A stretch of 64,000 bases of DNA from Acridotheres tristis (lineage: Eukaryota; Chordata; Aves; Passeriformes; Sturnidae). Made by a program: the position numbers and the translations under genes. Where the stretch lies: positions 2,666,001-2,730,000 of the forward strand of contig CM072884.1 in NCBI GenBank assembly GCA_037013685.1. The letters run 5' to 3'. This document shows positions 11,220 through 25,900 of this stretch, piece by piece. Below the pieces are notes generated by a model. The model worked only from the letters and a program-made list of their open reading frames with translations, made no database searches and was not told where the DNA came from. Within the stretch, counting starts at the first letter, position 1. Every line of letters begins with the position of its first letter.

Positions 11220-14200
11220 GATAGCAATATATACACAACTTTTTACCCTGCAGCAAATTTTAGAAAACCTTCAAAAGGCGACCTTACTCCTGGAAAATTG
11301 ATTTATGGGACAGCAAATGGATAAATAGATGATCCACAGAGGGGAAAAAAAAAAAGCAAATCATCACTGAGAAGCTTGTGGAAAGATCACCAAGTTCCAA
11401 GTTGATGTTATCAGACTGATGACATTATTAGCAAATATTTTACATAAGCCTAGTTTGTGTGTTTCCAGGTAACTGTGCTGGGTTTAACAGCTCACATAAA
11501 CATAGTAAGATCTGGTGTATCACATAATATCAAAGCACTGAGCGAGAAACTGGCAATTGCTCATGCAAAATAATGCAGTTTGACATGAAAGGATTTTTGC
11601 CAGCCAAGGTAGAAATTCTCCGGTGGGAGGGATGTGTTCTTTCCCTAAAATATGGGATTCTCTACAAACACAGGCTCCATTTCAGTAGTCAGCCATGTGA
11701 GAAACATCCCTTTCTCATTGGTTTTGGTATCTGAATTAAACACATTTGCCCAAGGAGGAGAGGTAGTGTGTGAGTGGTCACCTCACCGTGGCCGATGTCA
11801 GCAGACACATGGCACATACACCATCCCCTTTTGTCCCCTGCCCCACGGTTCAGAGTGCTTTGTATGGGATTTCTTATTTGTGCTGTCTCAAACATCGAGT
11901 GTTTGTGTTCCTTTTCAGATGAACTTTGGTTCTGACCCTGCTGAGGGTGCATTGCTTGTTTTGGAAACACTTGAATATCCCTGGACTGTTTGTTTTCCAC
12001 CCCAATATGCTGCTACATTCCTGCAAGCTTTCTCTGGTTGTAATGCAGTGTTTGGCCAGGAAACAGAGAGTACAAATGAAAAACAGTGCCCCAGTCTTAG
12101 GGAAATGTAGGGAAACTGTAACAGAAAGTGTTTTATTGGAAACAAGACAAAGATTTCCAGAGAATTAATAAACAAGCAGCTGCTCAGCATCTCTGCAAGA
12201 CCATCAACTCCAGATGTGTATTTCCTGGAAGGATCAGAGTATTTTGTTTAACTCTCTTCCTCTGCCCTCAGCAGGTAGGAGAAACAGAGGTCAGGTCTGG
12301 TGCTTATGTTCCAAAGGAGATAATTAGGTATTTAATAAGTGGAGCCACAATACAATTTGCATGACCAGCTAACCATCTACAGATTTTTTTCCAGTACTAG
12401 ATCCAAACCACTGACTTTCTCCAGGTATTTGTTGAGGACCAGCACTTAACAGCACGTAAAGAGACAGGCTGCAAAGGGGCAGCAGCAGGAAAACACTTCT
12501 CCCCTGCAGAGATAAGCAGGATCTGCCTAATGTCAATGTTGGGTCCCTTTTGCCATGGCAGTGGAGTTTTGGAAGGGTCAAGACCTGTATTTTCTGAAAC
12601 AAGGGCCCAACTCCTCCACAAAGAGATAGAAGTTTCAAAAACAGTGATGGAGAACATGAAAGCAGACCCTGGTCCCCAGGAAGTCACAGCACCATCAACT
12701 CCTTGCACTGGGAGAGATGGAAGTTCAGCTCCTGAGGTGAGGCCAGGTGCTGAATTCAGCTGCAGCTGGTTATGTCACCTCAGAGGGCTAGAGAGGAGTT
12801 TTGCTGCTCTGTCTCCACCCTGACAGGGCTAAAAATCCTCGTTCTCCATGGTAGCTAACACCTTTCCCTTCAAAACTATCCCAGAAGGATACATCTCACT
12901 ACAAACCTGGAGGTCGATATTCCCTGTGGAGAGACCACAGTCTGGCCCAGGAGAGCAGCAAGGGACTCTGTTCTCTCAGCAGTACAACTTGAAGAGCTAT
13001 TGAACCAAAGTATTAACACCAAAATATTGTTGGGTGTCACCAGATGATTTGAATCCCAACAACAGGAGCAGAAAAAAAAGTGTGAGGCAAATCTGGGAAG
13101 AGGCTCAGGTAGGCACTGCCTCATCCAGAAGCATGAGGAGACTTGGAGATCTTGGAGCTCAGAAAAACTGAGTGGAAGAGATGAGATTTTACAAAAGTTG
13201 GGAAAGAGGTAAAGTTCTGTATGACCAACCCAGTCTCTTTCCTGGTTTTTGAAACAGCAAAGGAATTGATAATTAAATATCAGTGGTGGTGCAGTAGAGA
13301 TGTGGCTGAGCCTGGCAGAACCCAGCATGCCTTTTACACTGCAAACAAAGCTATTTTATTGCTAGGCTAAGCAGGTCAGGCAGACACTCACAGCGATCTC
13401 AAAATGCTTTGTTTGCACTCAGGTGAATTCTGTGTGAGCACTCAGTGAGCAGCAGGACATCCAGGAATCTGCTTTCTCTGGAGCAGACAATGAATGGGCC
13501 ACTTCAGACATGAAAGGAGGGGACTAACACAGAATTTCCCTCAGGACAGTGTGTGGACAAACCTTTTCTTATAAAATGGGAGAGTCAGGAGGCAGGATTG
13601 GCTTTTGCCCTGTGAGGTGAGGTAACGAAACTGGCACTGCACTCAGTGAAAAAGTGAACCTTGAAAAGCAGCACGAAGGCTTTGAGCTGACAAAACCTTG
13701 CAGGTGATGTGGAGACACAGAATTTCTGTAAGTACATCTGCAGATCATCACATGAACATTGCAGTGTCTGTGGAGAAAAGGACAGGGACAGGACAGCTCC
13801 AGAGCTTCTCTCCCTGTAACAAAGCAGCACAAATGGGCTGGCAGTGGCAAATAAACCCAGCTGCAGTTTGCAAAAGGCACTGGTGTCATTGCAACTTCCT
13901 TCATCTTTAGGAACTGAAAGTCTGCGTAGAAAGTTCCTAGTGGGAGTTTAAACGTGGTATCACTGCAGAAAGCCAGCATGGCTTATGTTCAACACTTAAA
14001 AGGTTTTATACTGTGCATTTATATATAGCAAAATGTACAGCAGACATGGGAAGTCAGCAGATTTCTAGCTTGTCTGGAAAGTTGCTTTCTCACTCTCTGT
14101 ATACATCATGCAGCAGGGACAGCTTAAAGCTGGTGTCCCCCTGCAGGACTGCCACAAACACATTTTATTTTTGTTTGAAGTCAGAGAATCTTTGGACTTA

Positions 14201-17200
14201 CTGCCTTTCTCCTCTGACTGCAAACATAAACCTCTGCAATTGCATCCAGGCAGATCTTTGTTGTGGTGAAGAACAGCACATAAACCTAAATCTCAAATTA
14301 ACCTTTGAGATCCTCAGTGATCTGACAGATTTCCAGAGGCATGAAAGGTGGTGGGGTGGTTGACTTTCAGCAGCAAGGGGAAGCCTGAATTCCTTCTGTG
14401 CCCTTGAAGATCATTGCTTTGTGTACTGTTCTGCCACTTGCCTAGAAAAGCAGTTTCTGCAATTTAGGAGTTAAACCTAGCATCAGCAGCAGAAAAATCA
14501 GTGAACATAAGGAAGAAAACCCATTTGGTTCTGGGCAGAGGCACAAAGAGCTTTGGGGCTCTGTTTAATATTCAGTGTGCAAACTTCTGAGAAATTAATG
14601 TCCACTTTTTAAGTTTCACTGGTTGATTTTTGTTTGTTTGTTTGTCTTTTGGGTGGGGTGGAGGGATGGAGGATTCTTTTTATATCAAGACCTACAACAG
14701 AGTGCAGAATAAAACTGGTTAAATCCATTTCATCCTTCATTAGCAACGATCTCTCCAGGCTTCTGGTAGTAGCTTGACATTTCAAATATCAGCAAAGTTT
14801 GTTCTTGCTTTCTTGTAGATGAGCTAAACTACATTTTCACCCTTGAGATCACAGATACCAGCTCTGCTTCACCAGCTTCAGCTAAGGATATCACTGACAC
14901 CCAAAACAGAGCAAGGAACAGCTAAATGCATCCACTGCCAGTACTGCTAGTGGTGAGGAACCTGGGACTCCTGGAATCTCCACCTTTGGATCTAAGTCCA
15001 AAGCCAATTGAGAAGAAAGGTTGCTACAGGGTGCAAAAAGGTGAGAGAGTAACCTTTGAAGTTACCTGCTTTACAGTAGCTCTAAAACCAATTTTCTTTT
15101 CTGTGGGAACAAAATATGGAAAGATGATTCTCATCATTCACATCAGTGGTTGGGCTTTTCAGTGACACGTAAAGAACTCACCACAAATTACCGTGATTAG
15201 ATTCTGTTCACTTGTTTGAAAGAAAAAAATCAGCCTGTATATTCAAATTTTTGTCAGGCTCTTTGTTGAAAGTCTTTTGTGTGTAAATAAAGTTCAGAAA
15301 ATAATAGTGCAAGGCTTAAAAAAGACTGGCAATGTGCTCATCTTATGTGTTTGTTGTTACAGGTTGTGTTTTTAAAGAGGAAGACTTTCTTAAAACAGAG
15401 CATGCTTGGAAATGCCGTTAATTTATCTTTGTCTAAAATGCTGAGTGCCCAGACTGATTTCATTTCCCCTGCAGGGAGGGGCACCCCAAGGCCTGGGGTT
15501 TGAACCCACCCCAGTGGATACAAGGGCAGTTTGGGGCAGACCCTGATGTCAGCTTGGCTCCCATCTGTAGGAAACAGCAAATGCAGCACAAAGCCTTCGC
15601 TGGGAGTGTTTTGTGAACTGAACTACTCAGGAAACCTCTGGAAGACTGAGAGCATAAACCTCCAGCAAGACACAAACTGCAGCTCATCTGTACAGCTTGG
15701 GTGATGCCTCTATTGCCCGTGGTGCTTGTATAACGTCAGGAATTACAAAGTGATGGGCTTTGCCTCTTCCAGGCAAACGGGTTTGTTAAATCCACATGAC
15801 CTCGTGTCCCAGAAAAAAACCCTTTAAGCAAAAGGTTGGACGTCACCCCGGTTTAGAAGAGCAGATTGCTTTTCCATGGGCTGAGTTAGCAGGAGTCTGT
15901 CACCAGCTGGTGGCAATGATCAAGCAGTCTGGGATAGGCTAGGAAAGAGCAAGCCTTGCTTTAATGACAGCTGTGTTTTAGTGGGGTTTTTTGAGAGCTG
16001 AGTTCTGGTTGATGGAAGTCATACCAGAACTTAAAGAAGAGAAAAAAGATGTTGCTGGAAAGGTAAAGTATTGCTGAGTAATAGTCAGAAATTTTATTTT
16101 ATAGGTTCCTCTTTCTTGGGGCGTGTTTTAAGCAAAGCCATTTTTATTTGGTATTATAAACTTAAAATAATTCACGTGTAGCTTAGCACGTGTCTTATGT
16201 CCTACCAATGAAGCTTTAAAATATTTTATTTATGCTATAATAAGCATGGCCACTGATGAATTCTATAAATATTGCTGCCCAGTTCTGTAGTCCTCACACC
16301 TGCTCAGTTTCCTCCTGCAGGGTGGAAGCACTGCTGGTGCTTTTTTTGTGTGTTTTGGGTTGGGGGAGAGGTTGTTTCAAGTTTAGTGTTACTTTTGAAT
16401 GGTCATGTTGGTTCTTTGTGTCCCCCCTCCCAGTGCTCAGCTAGAGTGGACAGAAGGCAGTGCACCGAGGTGGGTTGAGTTTCTGACTTCTTTCCTCATT
16501 TGCTGAGATACTAGAAATTCTTGGAAAAAAAAACCCACAAAAATGCAAAACTTTTCTTTTTCAAAGCCACATAATTAAGTCCTGAATTACACAAAGTTGC
16601 ACCAATTTGTACCCACTCAATTGATCCAAGTGTCTGTAAGCAACACAGCAGCTCCCTTACAATTCAGCTGCTTATTCACATATTCCTACTGAAATTTAGC
16701 TGCCCCTTGGGCAGAAGGATGTGGCCAGTGTAGCAAGGAGGGTACAGCTATTTTGTGGACTGAAAGCATTTTTTGAAAGCATTTTTTAAAAGCATGAACA
16801 TCTCAGTACCTTGGCTCTTATCAGAAAGTGGTGCTTTACTTATCCACTGGATACTAGCTGTTATGGTTTTCCTTGTATTTCTTTTTTTTTTTGAGGTACA
16901 TAACTTCTATTTCTGGCAGATGACATGCAAAATTCTGCCCAAATCAGGGTGGTAATTTTAATATAAAAAAGTTTTGGAGGCAGTAACATACTAAGTGTGA
17001 ACATATGATGAATGACATTAAAGGATCAACATCAATGGCCCAGTCAGTGACAGGCAGGACTAGAATGACAAAAATGAGCGTGGCCTCTCCTTTCTTTGAA
17101 GATGATCTAGAGTCAATCTTGAGCATCAAGAGCTCTCAATCCACCAGAAACCACACAGGCATCAAAGCATGTAAACTAAACTGCTGTTGTATAATTGAGA

Positions 17201-18827
17201 ACCAATTTCAGGACTGGGTTTCACTTTCAAGGAAAGTGGGACATGTGGATTTGTAGCACAAGTGCACAGGAGCTGAAAATGCAGAGTAGGTCCAGCTGTT
17301 CTGCATAAACCCTGAATGGCCCTTGCTGAAGTGATTATGCCTCAAAATACAATGAAATTCATCTGAGAAAGGAGAAAACACAGGGATTGCTCACTTGCCC
17401 TGATCTTTGCTTCCAAATGTACTTTGAAGCAAAGTCTAATTGCCTCAGGTACTATTAAAAATTAATAAAGTTAATTATCTAGAAAGTACAGATGTGTATT
17501 TGGATAGCATATTAGTTGGAGCCAGTTCTTTTCTTTGATGCTGAAGAGGATCACAACCCCTGAGTAAGGCATTAGACCACTAGAATGAGCCTTGCACAGC
17601 AAAAATTAACAAAAATATGCAAATACAACTTAAAATGAAAAGAAACTTGCAAATTCTGCTTTATTTAATTCTTACAATAGGGAGGCACTTTTACATTAAA
17701 AAAGAAGTGCAGAGGTTTCATTATTAACTACAAAATTCTAAAATATTATTCCATGAAAACAAGGAGAAATCGTGTCTGTGTGACAAAGTGATTGGTTTTT
17801 CCTTTCATTTCATTTCTATACAATTTATTACATTTAAACAAACAAAACCTAAAAAAATCCCTAAGAAACAACAGGAAAAAACCTTTTCTTCTGTTCCTGC
17901 AGGCCAGAAGCATTTAGAGCATTGATGACACTTTGCTTTGTGCTCCTCATATCTTACTTTCCCTGCTGCTTGTACAAGGCAGAGTCTGACCCAGGGGCTT
18001 TCCAGGATTAATGGGTGCCACAGAGATATTACAAAGTGATCATGTGTTTATTTGATGTCAAAAGTCTCAACTCAGCTCTGCCTTGCATACAAAACCTGCT
18101 TGTTTCAGTCAAGTAATTCCTCAGCTAAGACCTGCATGCAGTGTGTGTGTGCTGGTATGGTGGAGGAGCAGGGAAGGATGACTGCAGGAAAGGATTTCCC
18201 CTCCATGGAGTCAAAATTCCAATTGTTTTCCATGCCATCCTAGAAAAGTGAACCAGTAATTAATGGCAATGAGCCCCTGGGTGTCAGCTTCTTGCTGGGC
18301 AGACTGGGAGGCTGTACTGGGTGAAAGTTGGGAGCAAATCCTGAATTCCACTACCCAAGTGGGAAGTGAACTTAGCAATAGCAATAATAACACTGGAAGA
18401 TGGGCTCAGATTCTGCAGCACTAACCCTTGCATTTAACACTGGAAGAAACCTCACTGATGTCACTCAGAATATCCCTGGAGCAAGGCAGTCCTCCAAATG
18501 AATATTGTCACAATCCATCCTTCTGGACATAGATTTCCACTTCAGTGTCTCAGGTGAAGACAGCAGAGCTGGGGTCAGGAATGCTGGCAGATAAATGTCT
18601 CTGTGCTTGATGGATGAGAGGATATATTTATACCTCACAGCAATTCTCTTGCTATTTATTTGGTTTGGGGTTAACAAAACCACCAGGTGAGCTGCACAGA
18701 GAGGCTTCTGGTGGTGTGAAAATGAGCTTGGAAGTGGAAAGAACACTCAAAGGATGTTAAAGAAATATTGGAAATGCTTGAAATCGGCACACCTGAGGAA
18801 AGCAATACTTTTCTAATTACCTGTTGG
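11220..18827. other. Intergenic, downstream of PROS1, no gene seen
   Basis: Open frames up to about 150 codons occur in the moderately GC-rich stretch at 11.6-14.4 kb, but they overlap on both strands and resemble no family I know. A longer PROS1 3' UTR could extend into the right end of this region. A short TTTG repeat lies at about 14629-14644. Confidence 0.55.
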
Positions 18828-19845
18828 TTTATTAAAGTTGCCTGAGCAGAATATGGCTTTACATTCTGATGTTACTGGCAAAATTCAGGCTTTCAGTGGC
18901 AGCAGGGCTCACCAATAAATCTGTTCTGGAGCTCTCTGAAGGCAAGGTTACCCTAAATAAAGGGAATATGATGGATCATCAGACTGTGCTTATGTCGAGC
19001 AGTGCTAGATTTGATGGAAAAAGTATTTGCTGCAATTCCTTGGTTTTACTCAGCAAATTCCAGTTTGATGTCCTGTGATGCAGAGCTCCTTCCTTCAAGC
19101 CATTTCTTCTGTTTTTCAAAATTGCCTGGGGTGTATTTTAACCCACTTTGAAAGTAACTTACCTAACCTGATCCAGAACTCTTTTCAAACCCTAAAGTTA
19201 GGTTGTAAAGGCAGAGAAATTAAAGCTGGTCCAGTATAACCAAAACTGTTTTCAGCTGGGCTACTTAAAGAAGCACTTAAATTTTGAAGTTACTTTACCA
19301 ACACAGATACAACTTGTAAACATATTCAGAGAGAGTTTGGGCTATAGATTCCAGGTTATTTTTTCCTTTACCAAAAGCACAAAACCTGTTGACATTTTTC
19401 TTTGCATGTTATGCTTGAAAAAGTTTAATATATCTGGCTTTGTTTAGATTCTAATACATTAAAATTATTTGCAACTTGTAACTTTGTGCTGATATATGAA
19501 AAATAAGATGTAAAATTCTTTCTAAACAGAAATTCCTAAACTTTACCTCCAAGATAAATATGTCAAGGACATAGCATGAACATAGAAGATAAATCTAGCT
19601 TTAAGATTTCCCACTGATATATATAAAAGAATATTTTACAAAATTTTGGTCTTGATTGTCTCTTTCCAGCTGAACAGAGAGGGGTTTTTTCCCTCCATTC
19701 TATATTAAAATGAAATGGAGAAAACCATGCTGCTGCTTATTTCCCTGGCATATCTTGCATGAAATAATGCAAGCTCCACTATGGCATGAGACTAATTACA
19801 TGAATTATATCTAAAAGAACAGAAGTTAAATTAAGATCTGAACAG
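18828..19845 (-). other. PROS1: Probable PROS1 3' UTR
   Basis: The region follows the PROS1 stop on the minus strand, is AT-rich and has no coding signal. The first canonical AATAAA on the minus strand is at 18828-18833; an earlier ATTAAA variant is at 19424-19429. The true cleavage site cannot be fixed from sequence alone. Confidence 0.45.
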
Positions 19846-19991
19846 TTACTGCATGATCAGTGGGCACGAGTGAGATCTGATGTCGTTGTGTTTGGAAATG
19901 GCTTCATCCAGATCCAGCTGTCTGCTGTTAACCTTCACCTCCATGCAGCCATTATAAAAAGCAGTCACTGGAGTAGCACCCAGAGGAACAT
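19846..19991 (-). CDS. PROS1: PROS1 exon 15 (coding part): C terminus
   Basis: The exon encodes [39 protein letters not shown] and a short tail PLIMQ, then TAA. The tail is shorter than in human. The two cysteines form the final LG2 disulfide. Acceptor TGTGCAG. A minus-strand AATAAA lies at 18828-18833 and an ATTAAA at 19424-19429, both possible polyadenylation signals. Confidence 0.96.
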
Positions 19992-22900
19992 CTGCACAGA
20001 AACACATTCAGTTTATGAGGCCAAGGCATGCAAATTCCTATGGATTTTTTACATCAGTCAAAACATGGGGAATACTCCGCTCCCCATCCATTATTTAGTC
20101 ATGGGAGAGAAGGAGCAATTTGGCAGGAAACACTCGAGTTCTCCCTTTTCTTTAAGATCAAGTCAGCAAAGCTGAGAAAGGCCAGTAAAATGTTAAATAT
20201 GTATTAGAAGGCTGTTCCCGTCCAGAAACTGAACTCCAGGAATGTGTTCCATAGATGCTTTTCCTGTATGAACAACAGTGAAGCAAGAATTTGTTTCCTG
20301 GAGCCCACTGTTCTTGTCCTGAGCTACAAACAGATGTTTCTGGGCTTAGAGGTCACACACACAACTCTCTTGCTTTTGCCAGGAAGCTACTCTAGATTCC
20401 AATCTGCAGCTTCTCACTTGGGGCACTGCTGGGAACTTCACACATTTTACTGCTTCCTCACTGCTGCTTCCAAGTGAATTCTCTGTGAAAGACTCACTTT
20501 ATCTGCTGCTCATTTAGGTATTGTTGGGCTTGGGGCAGCATCAGAGCTTGGATATGCTTGCAGGAAATAAAATGTTAAGCACAAAGTCAAGCAGGCATTG
20601 CTCTCCAGTCTTAGGGTACAACTGGCTTCTTACAAGGCAGACCTAAGGTGATGCAAGCACCTTCAGCAATTAGAGTGAGGGTGATTAGGAGCTGATCTCA
20701 AAAGCACCCTCTCTTTTTACTGTTGTCAATCACCCTATTCCTCCTTAGGAGACAGATCTGGTTCTCTTAAGATCAAGAAACGCTGTTTTCTTGTTATTTT
20801 ACTTTGCTGTAAGCTGAGGTATTGCACAGAGAGTCCTGTCCTTTCTGGTTTTTTTTTGGAAGTTTGATTTAACCTGTACTGGTTGTGCTGGAATAACAAG
20901 GGAATACTCCCACCACTATTACTAGTTTGTAGAAAGGGGTATCAAAGAATGGGAACTTATGGTTTTCATTAAATGCATGGGGTTTTTGAATACAGGGGCT
21001 TGTATTTTGGGGTTTTTTGTTTTTCTTATTATGTTAATTTGCATGTTTAAGATACTTTTAAAAACTTAAGACAGAGATGACAGAAAACTCAAATTAAGGA
21101 ACAGCAAGTAACTTCTTATCTCTTTGAGATGCCTGAATAATGCAAAACTCTTCAATCTTAAGATGTAGATTTCTCTGTGGCTGGTAGTGTACTAAAAAAG
21201 AATCATTTAAGCATCACAAAGATGAAGAGGCCCAAGAAATGACTGGAATCTTAATGGCTCTGTTAAACTGCTGACTCACTTGTACTAACTAAATCCTGAC
21301 TCATTCCTTGTCAATTCAAGACATGGCAGTCAAATCTGTAGCATTTTCTTAGGAATTGTGATTCATTCCCCATAAAATAATAGAGGATTCAGAACAGCTC
21401 TACCAGTAGCAACATTGTAACCATGGCACCTTTCCTGTAGCAATTTTCAAATTTTAATTTAGGTTTTGACTATTTCTCACATGGGGCAATGCTACTTTTC
21501 CTCTTGATTCAGCCTGAAGTCAAACTATTTATACAGAAGTACGTGCACACTTTCTGGACAAAATAATCCTTGTGATAATGTTAACGTTGTATCTCACTTA
21601 GGTTAACTTGAAGCTTGCTTTGAACAAAATATTTGGTGTTTCAACATATTCTCTGTCTCATAAAGATCTCTTTATGAGTCATTTCTTGCCCAGAGTTTAA
21701 TTGTTGAAACCACATTGCTGACTTCCCCTGCTGCACTTCTAACACTTGGATTATTGACAAATGCCTGCTTTTCTTATATTTTTGATGCAGTTCCTAAATT
21801 GTGCCAGATGGTGGCATTTCAGAAACGTGCAATGCTCACCCAACTCAAAAATCAAGACGTTTTCCAAATTCAAACCTCTAAAGAGAGAGAGAGCCATGTC
21901 TCAATGTCCAATCAATTCTACTGTTGAAAAGCTGGCTGCCTCCAAAGCTGAAATGACTTGAGGGAACAAGAGACACTTGAGGGGAAAACACCCTTTTTTT
22001 TTTTTTATAATTGTAGGCTTTTCCTAGCATGGGTAAAGCTGAATACTAGCAGGTTTGTAGAAATAATCGAATTAATGAAAAGAGGCAGGACTCACCTGGC
22101 AGGCCACCCAGGTAGGTGACAACATTTTCCATCATGGCTTGATGCAGAGTTGAGAGGTGCTCGGAATTGCTTCTGTCTGTGTGTGAATCAACAGTCAGTT
22201 CAAGTTCCTGTTTGGTCACTACAAGTCCAACCTGCACTCTTCTGGGGGTACATAACTTCTTTGATTCCAGCTGTGCAACAGTGATGCTCCCAATGGTCAC
22301 AGTGATTTTCTAGATGGAAGAATGGTAGATCACCAGAGATGTCATGTGTAACTTTAATAAATCATTATACTTAGTTCTGCTGCACTTTGTATTTGCAAGT
22401 AGAAGAAAATATTAAATACTGGTACCTCCAGCTGGACAAGCTGATGTGTAACCATCACTTCTGATGATGAATGCCATTTTTAAATTTTAAGTGAGAATGT
22501 TTTACAGGGAACAACTTCGGCTACAGTTCTGAGGTGAAATCCTTATTTCACCACAAATTTAAAGGTACCCAAGTGTTCACTACAGGTTCATGTTTTGGGA
22601 AAAGGCCTGGATTAGCCATGGTGTATAATTATGCTCTATTTTGGGATGGCTGATGTAGAGGGATGTAAATGGAAATTTAAGGACAACAAAACCTGTTTAT
22701 AATGTGGAACTACCACGATGCCATTACTGTATACACTGCTGTCATAGTTCCCTTTCTGCTCTGTGCATTTGGAAGGAAAGGTTAAAGAAAACATGATGCA
22801 ATGGATCTGAGCTCAGATTACATAATGTCATCTCCCTGGCATGAGTGATTAGTGCTTAGTCACTGCTGCAGCAATCATTAATAGAGAGAGATTTTCTGCA

Positions 22901-25900
22901 TGTTATTATATGATCCAATTTTCAAAATATTGAGGCTACCAGCCTCACTGCAAGTGTGAGTAGCTTTTTTTTTTTAGTTTGACTTTTCACCTGGCAGCCA
23001 CTAGGAGAATTGTAAGATCACCTGTGAGTCAGAGGAGTTAGAGTCCACTATGGACAATGCAAGAGGCACTGTTTCATTAGAAACCAAGGCAAACATAACA
23101 CCAGTGTCTGTGGATGGGCGAATGCTCAGAGTCACATTTATTAGCCAATCTTCAGCACTGTCAAGGTTATCTGTTTTAAAGAGAATAATCGAAATTAGTA
23201 AATCCACCTGCTGATGAAAAATTAATATGGGGTTAAAAATTAGTATTTAATCTCCTCCCTGCTGTGGAAAAAATAGTGCTACTTTTTGAACTTACAGAAA
23301 GAACTATAATATAACAAGCAAATATAACAAATACAACAACAAAAAAAAAAGCCCTAGCTAACTTTTAATCCTGAATCTTCAATAATGCCCAACCTCTGCA
23401 AATAAATTTCTCAATGTAAAACACTCCAGAAACTGAATATATGACATGACTAGGATAAGAATTCTCATTCAAGCAAATTCCTAATAGAAGTTAAGGGAAT
23501 CACTGGTGGATGCAGAAGTGTACAGCTTAGTTTGTGTGTGCCTTTTTAAAATTTTCTTTCTTTTAAAATGTCATCATTTCCATCACCAATCCAACAAAAA
23601 CCATAGGGATAGAAAAATACTTACTATAGTTTATCTGGAATGCTGCCATTCCAGTGCCAGGGTAGAAGGATCCTCTCCCCACTGCAACTAAGCAGTGTTT
23701 GCTTTGTTTTTCTTGAATAACTTCATTTACTCCTGAATGTCCCTGGTTCATCAGGTTCCAGGCTCGGATACAACCATCCAGCCGAGGGTTAATCTACAGC
23801 ACAACGACAGCATTGGGGGTTTGAGTCCAAAGTTGGTTTTAAAATGTTAATAATGAGGCATTATTTTATATATCAGCTTCTTTCTGTGTAGTCAATACCA
23901 GCCTTATCAATGCTATAGGTTACAGCAGTGATGCTGGGAGAAAACCAAGGGTAGGCATTTGGTATCTCAGCTTTCAAAAAATATTTCTGGTTTAACATTT
24001 CCCACTTTGCTGCCAGGGATCTGGACAAAAAGAGATTGCTTTTAAAGCTCGTGTTGTGACCTAGACAAAAGTTCAGCAGATTTTCTGTAGCTGAAAGAAA
24101 ATGATCGCTAGCAATGCTCCTTGTTAAAAGCTTTATCTTTATACCAAAGTATAAAGAAATTTCTGGAATTGTTTTCTATTAGATAAAGGGATGTTATTGT
24201 ATTGTTCCATGATTTTTTTTTCTCTGCTTTGCTTTTGATTTTTTTCTTTTTTAAATCTAAACTCTCTCTTGAAATTGCCAATTAGTTTGAAGAAAACTGC
24301 AAAGAAAACAGTTGCAACAACTTGACTGTACCTATTCTTGAGGCTGGGAGACTGAAATAATCATGGGCCTTGTCCAGCCTGGGCTGTTGTAAAACCTTGT
24401 AAAAACGAAACTTGCTGTGCTGCCTGCACAGTGAATGCTGCACTTATTTAGAGCTTAGCACAAGCCAGGACCAGGACATGAATCACCCTGAAATGCACTC
24501 TCAGCAGCAGCAGTGGTGGTGACTGAGGGAATCTAAAAGCTCTATTAGGAAACAGGCTACAGAATCCTCAAAAATTACACCAGAAGTGCTGTGTTTTTAT
24601 GACTGAAGCCTTACTGAAGGCAGACTGAAAAACTTCACACATTCGTTTTCAAAGCAGTGGTTTAATAACCACATTTTCATTTTCTAAATGGGTTCCATGC
24701 CAGGCTTGCTTCTTCTGTGACTCCCAGGAGTACCAAATTGAACAGAGCACGATCAATCAATATTAGTCTTATTATTATTTAATTACCTGTTTAACAAGAG
24801 CACCACCCACTCTGCGAGGTAATCCTGCAATGTACACCTTGGTTTCCAAGAAACCCTGGGATTGTTTAAACAGAGTTCCTGGGCTGTTAATACTCATCAC
24901 AGCCTCTTTAGCTATTTTTACACTGATGCTGTGTTCTAATTCTTCAACTGATATCTGGAATAAAATACAAATAATTACATAAACACACACACAAAAATGT
25001 AGATTATATGAGATACTAATTACATAAGCCCTGTGAAGCATGACTAATGTTTCTTTAAATATCAACCTTGTAGAAGAGTTTTAGTGCAGTCACTATTTAA
25101 ATTGTATTTAAACTTGATGTAGGACAGCTGTCCATATCCAGGGACACTCACAGCAGGGTAACAAACAAAATCTAACTGACATTAAAAATTTGGGGTGCTC
25201 TAAAGATTGTGTAAGTGAGAAAAGCTTTTCATCTCAGGTATGAAGACTTGAAAAGCAAGATGAATTTTTGGTCTTGCTCTAAACACAAAGTAGCCAATAA
25301 CTGTGCATTTGACCATGCAATCACAGTTTTGAATATTCTGCCACTTTCCTTTTCATGTTTAAAATTAATAATTGCTATGTTGATAGCTAGAGGTAATTAT
25401 CTTTTCCTTGATTGTTAAAAGGTAGCAGAATTTCTTGCTGCAAGGCATTCCTGTGCATTTCTTGGTTGATTTTTAAATCTGGGGTTTGAATGCATAATTT
25501 TAAGCCTTTTAGTAGTTTCTCAGTTTCTCCCTTTATTTATCAGCATCTTCTCTCAGTGAGTAAAAGGAAGGGAACGGGAGAAGCAAATCCAGCTTACTAT
25601 ATGCCACAGTCCATCATTAATGGCTTTGCCTCCACTGGTGACTTTTGTTCCAAACTCATTCTTGAATTGAATCTCAATCTTTCCATCTCGAAGAGCAAGC
25701 AAGATCCATGCTGAGTTGTCCAGGGATTCTGCATACAGGATCACCCCCTCTGCGTCGAACGTCCGGAAATCAAACTCTGCTGTAAATCTGAGTTGTGAAG
25801 AAGGAATCTTAATAAGAAGACAGGAAAGGTGAAATGCTGTACAGCCTAGGATCACTCATTAGTAGGGTTAGAGAAAAGTTACTATCTAGGAACCTTTGGT

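Noticed and set aside
11652..12110. 152-codon plus-strand frame
   Set aside because: It is overlapped by other frames of similar size on both strands and has no recognisable motif.
12876..13328. 150-codon minus-strand frame
   Set aside because: The length is within chance for this composition, it matches no family I know, and open frames occur on both strands nearby.
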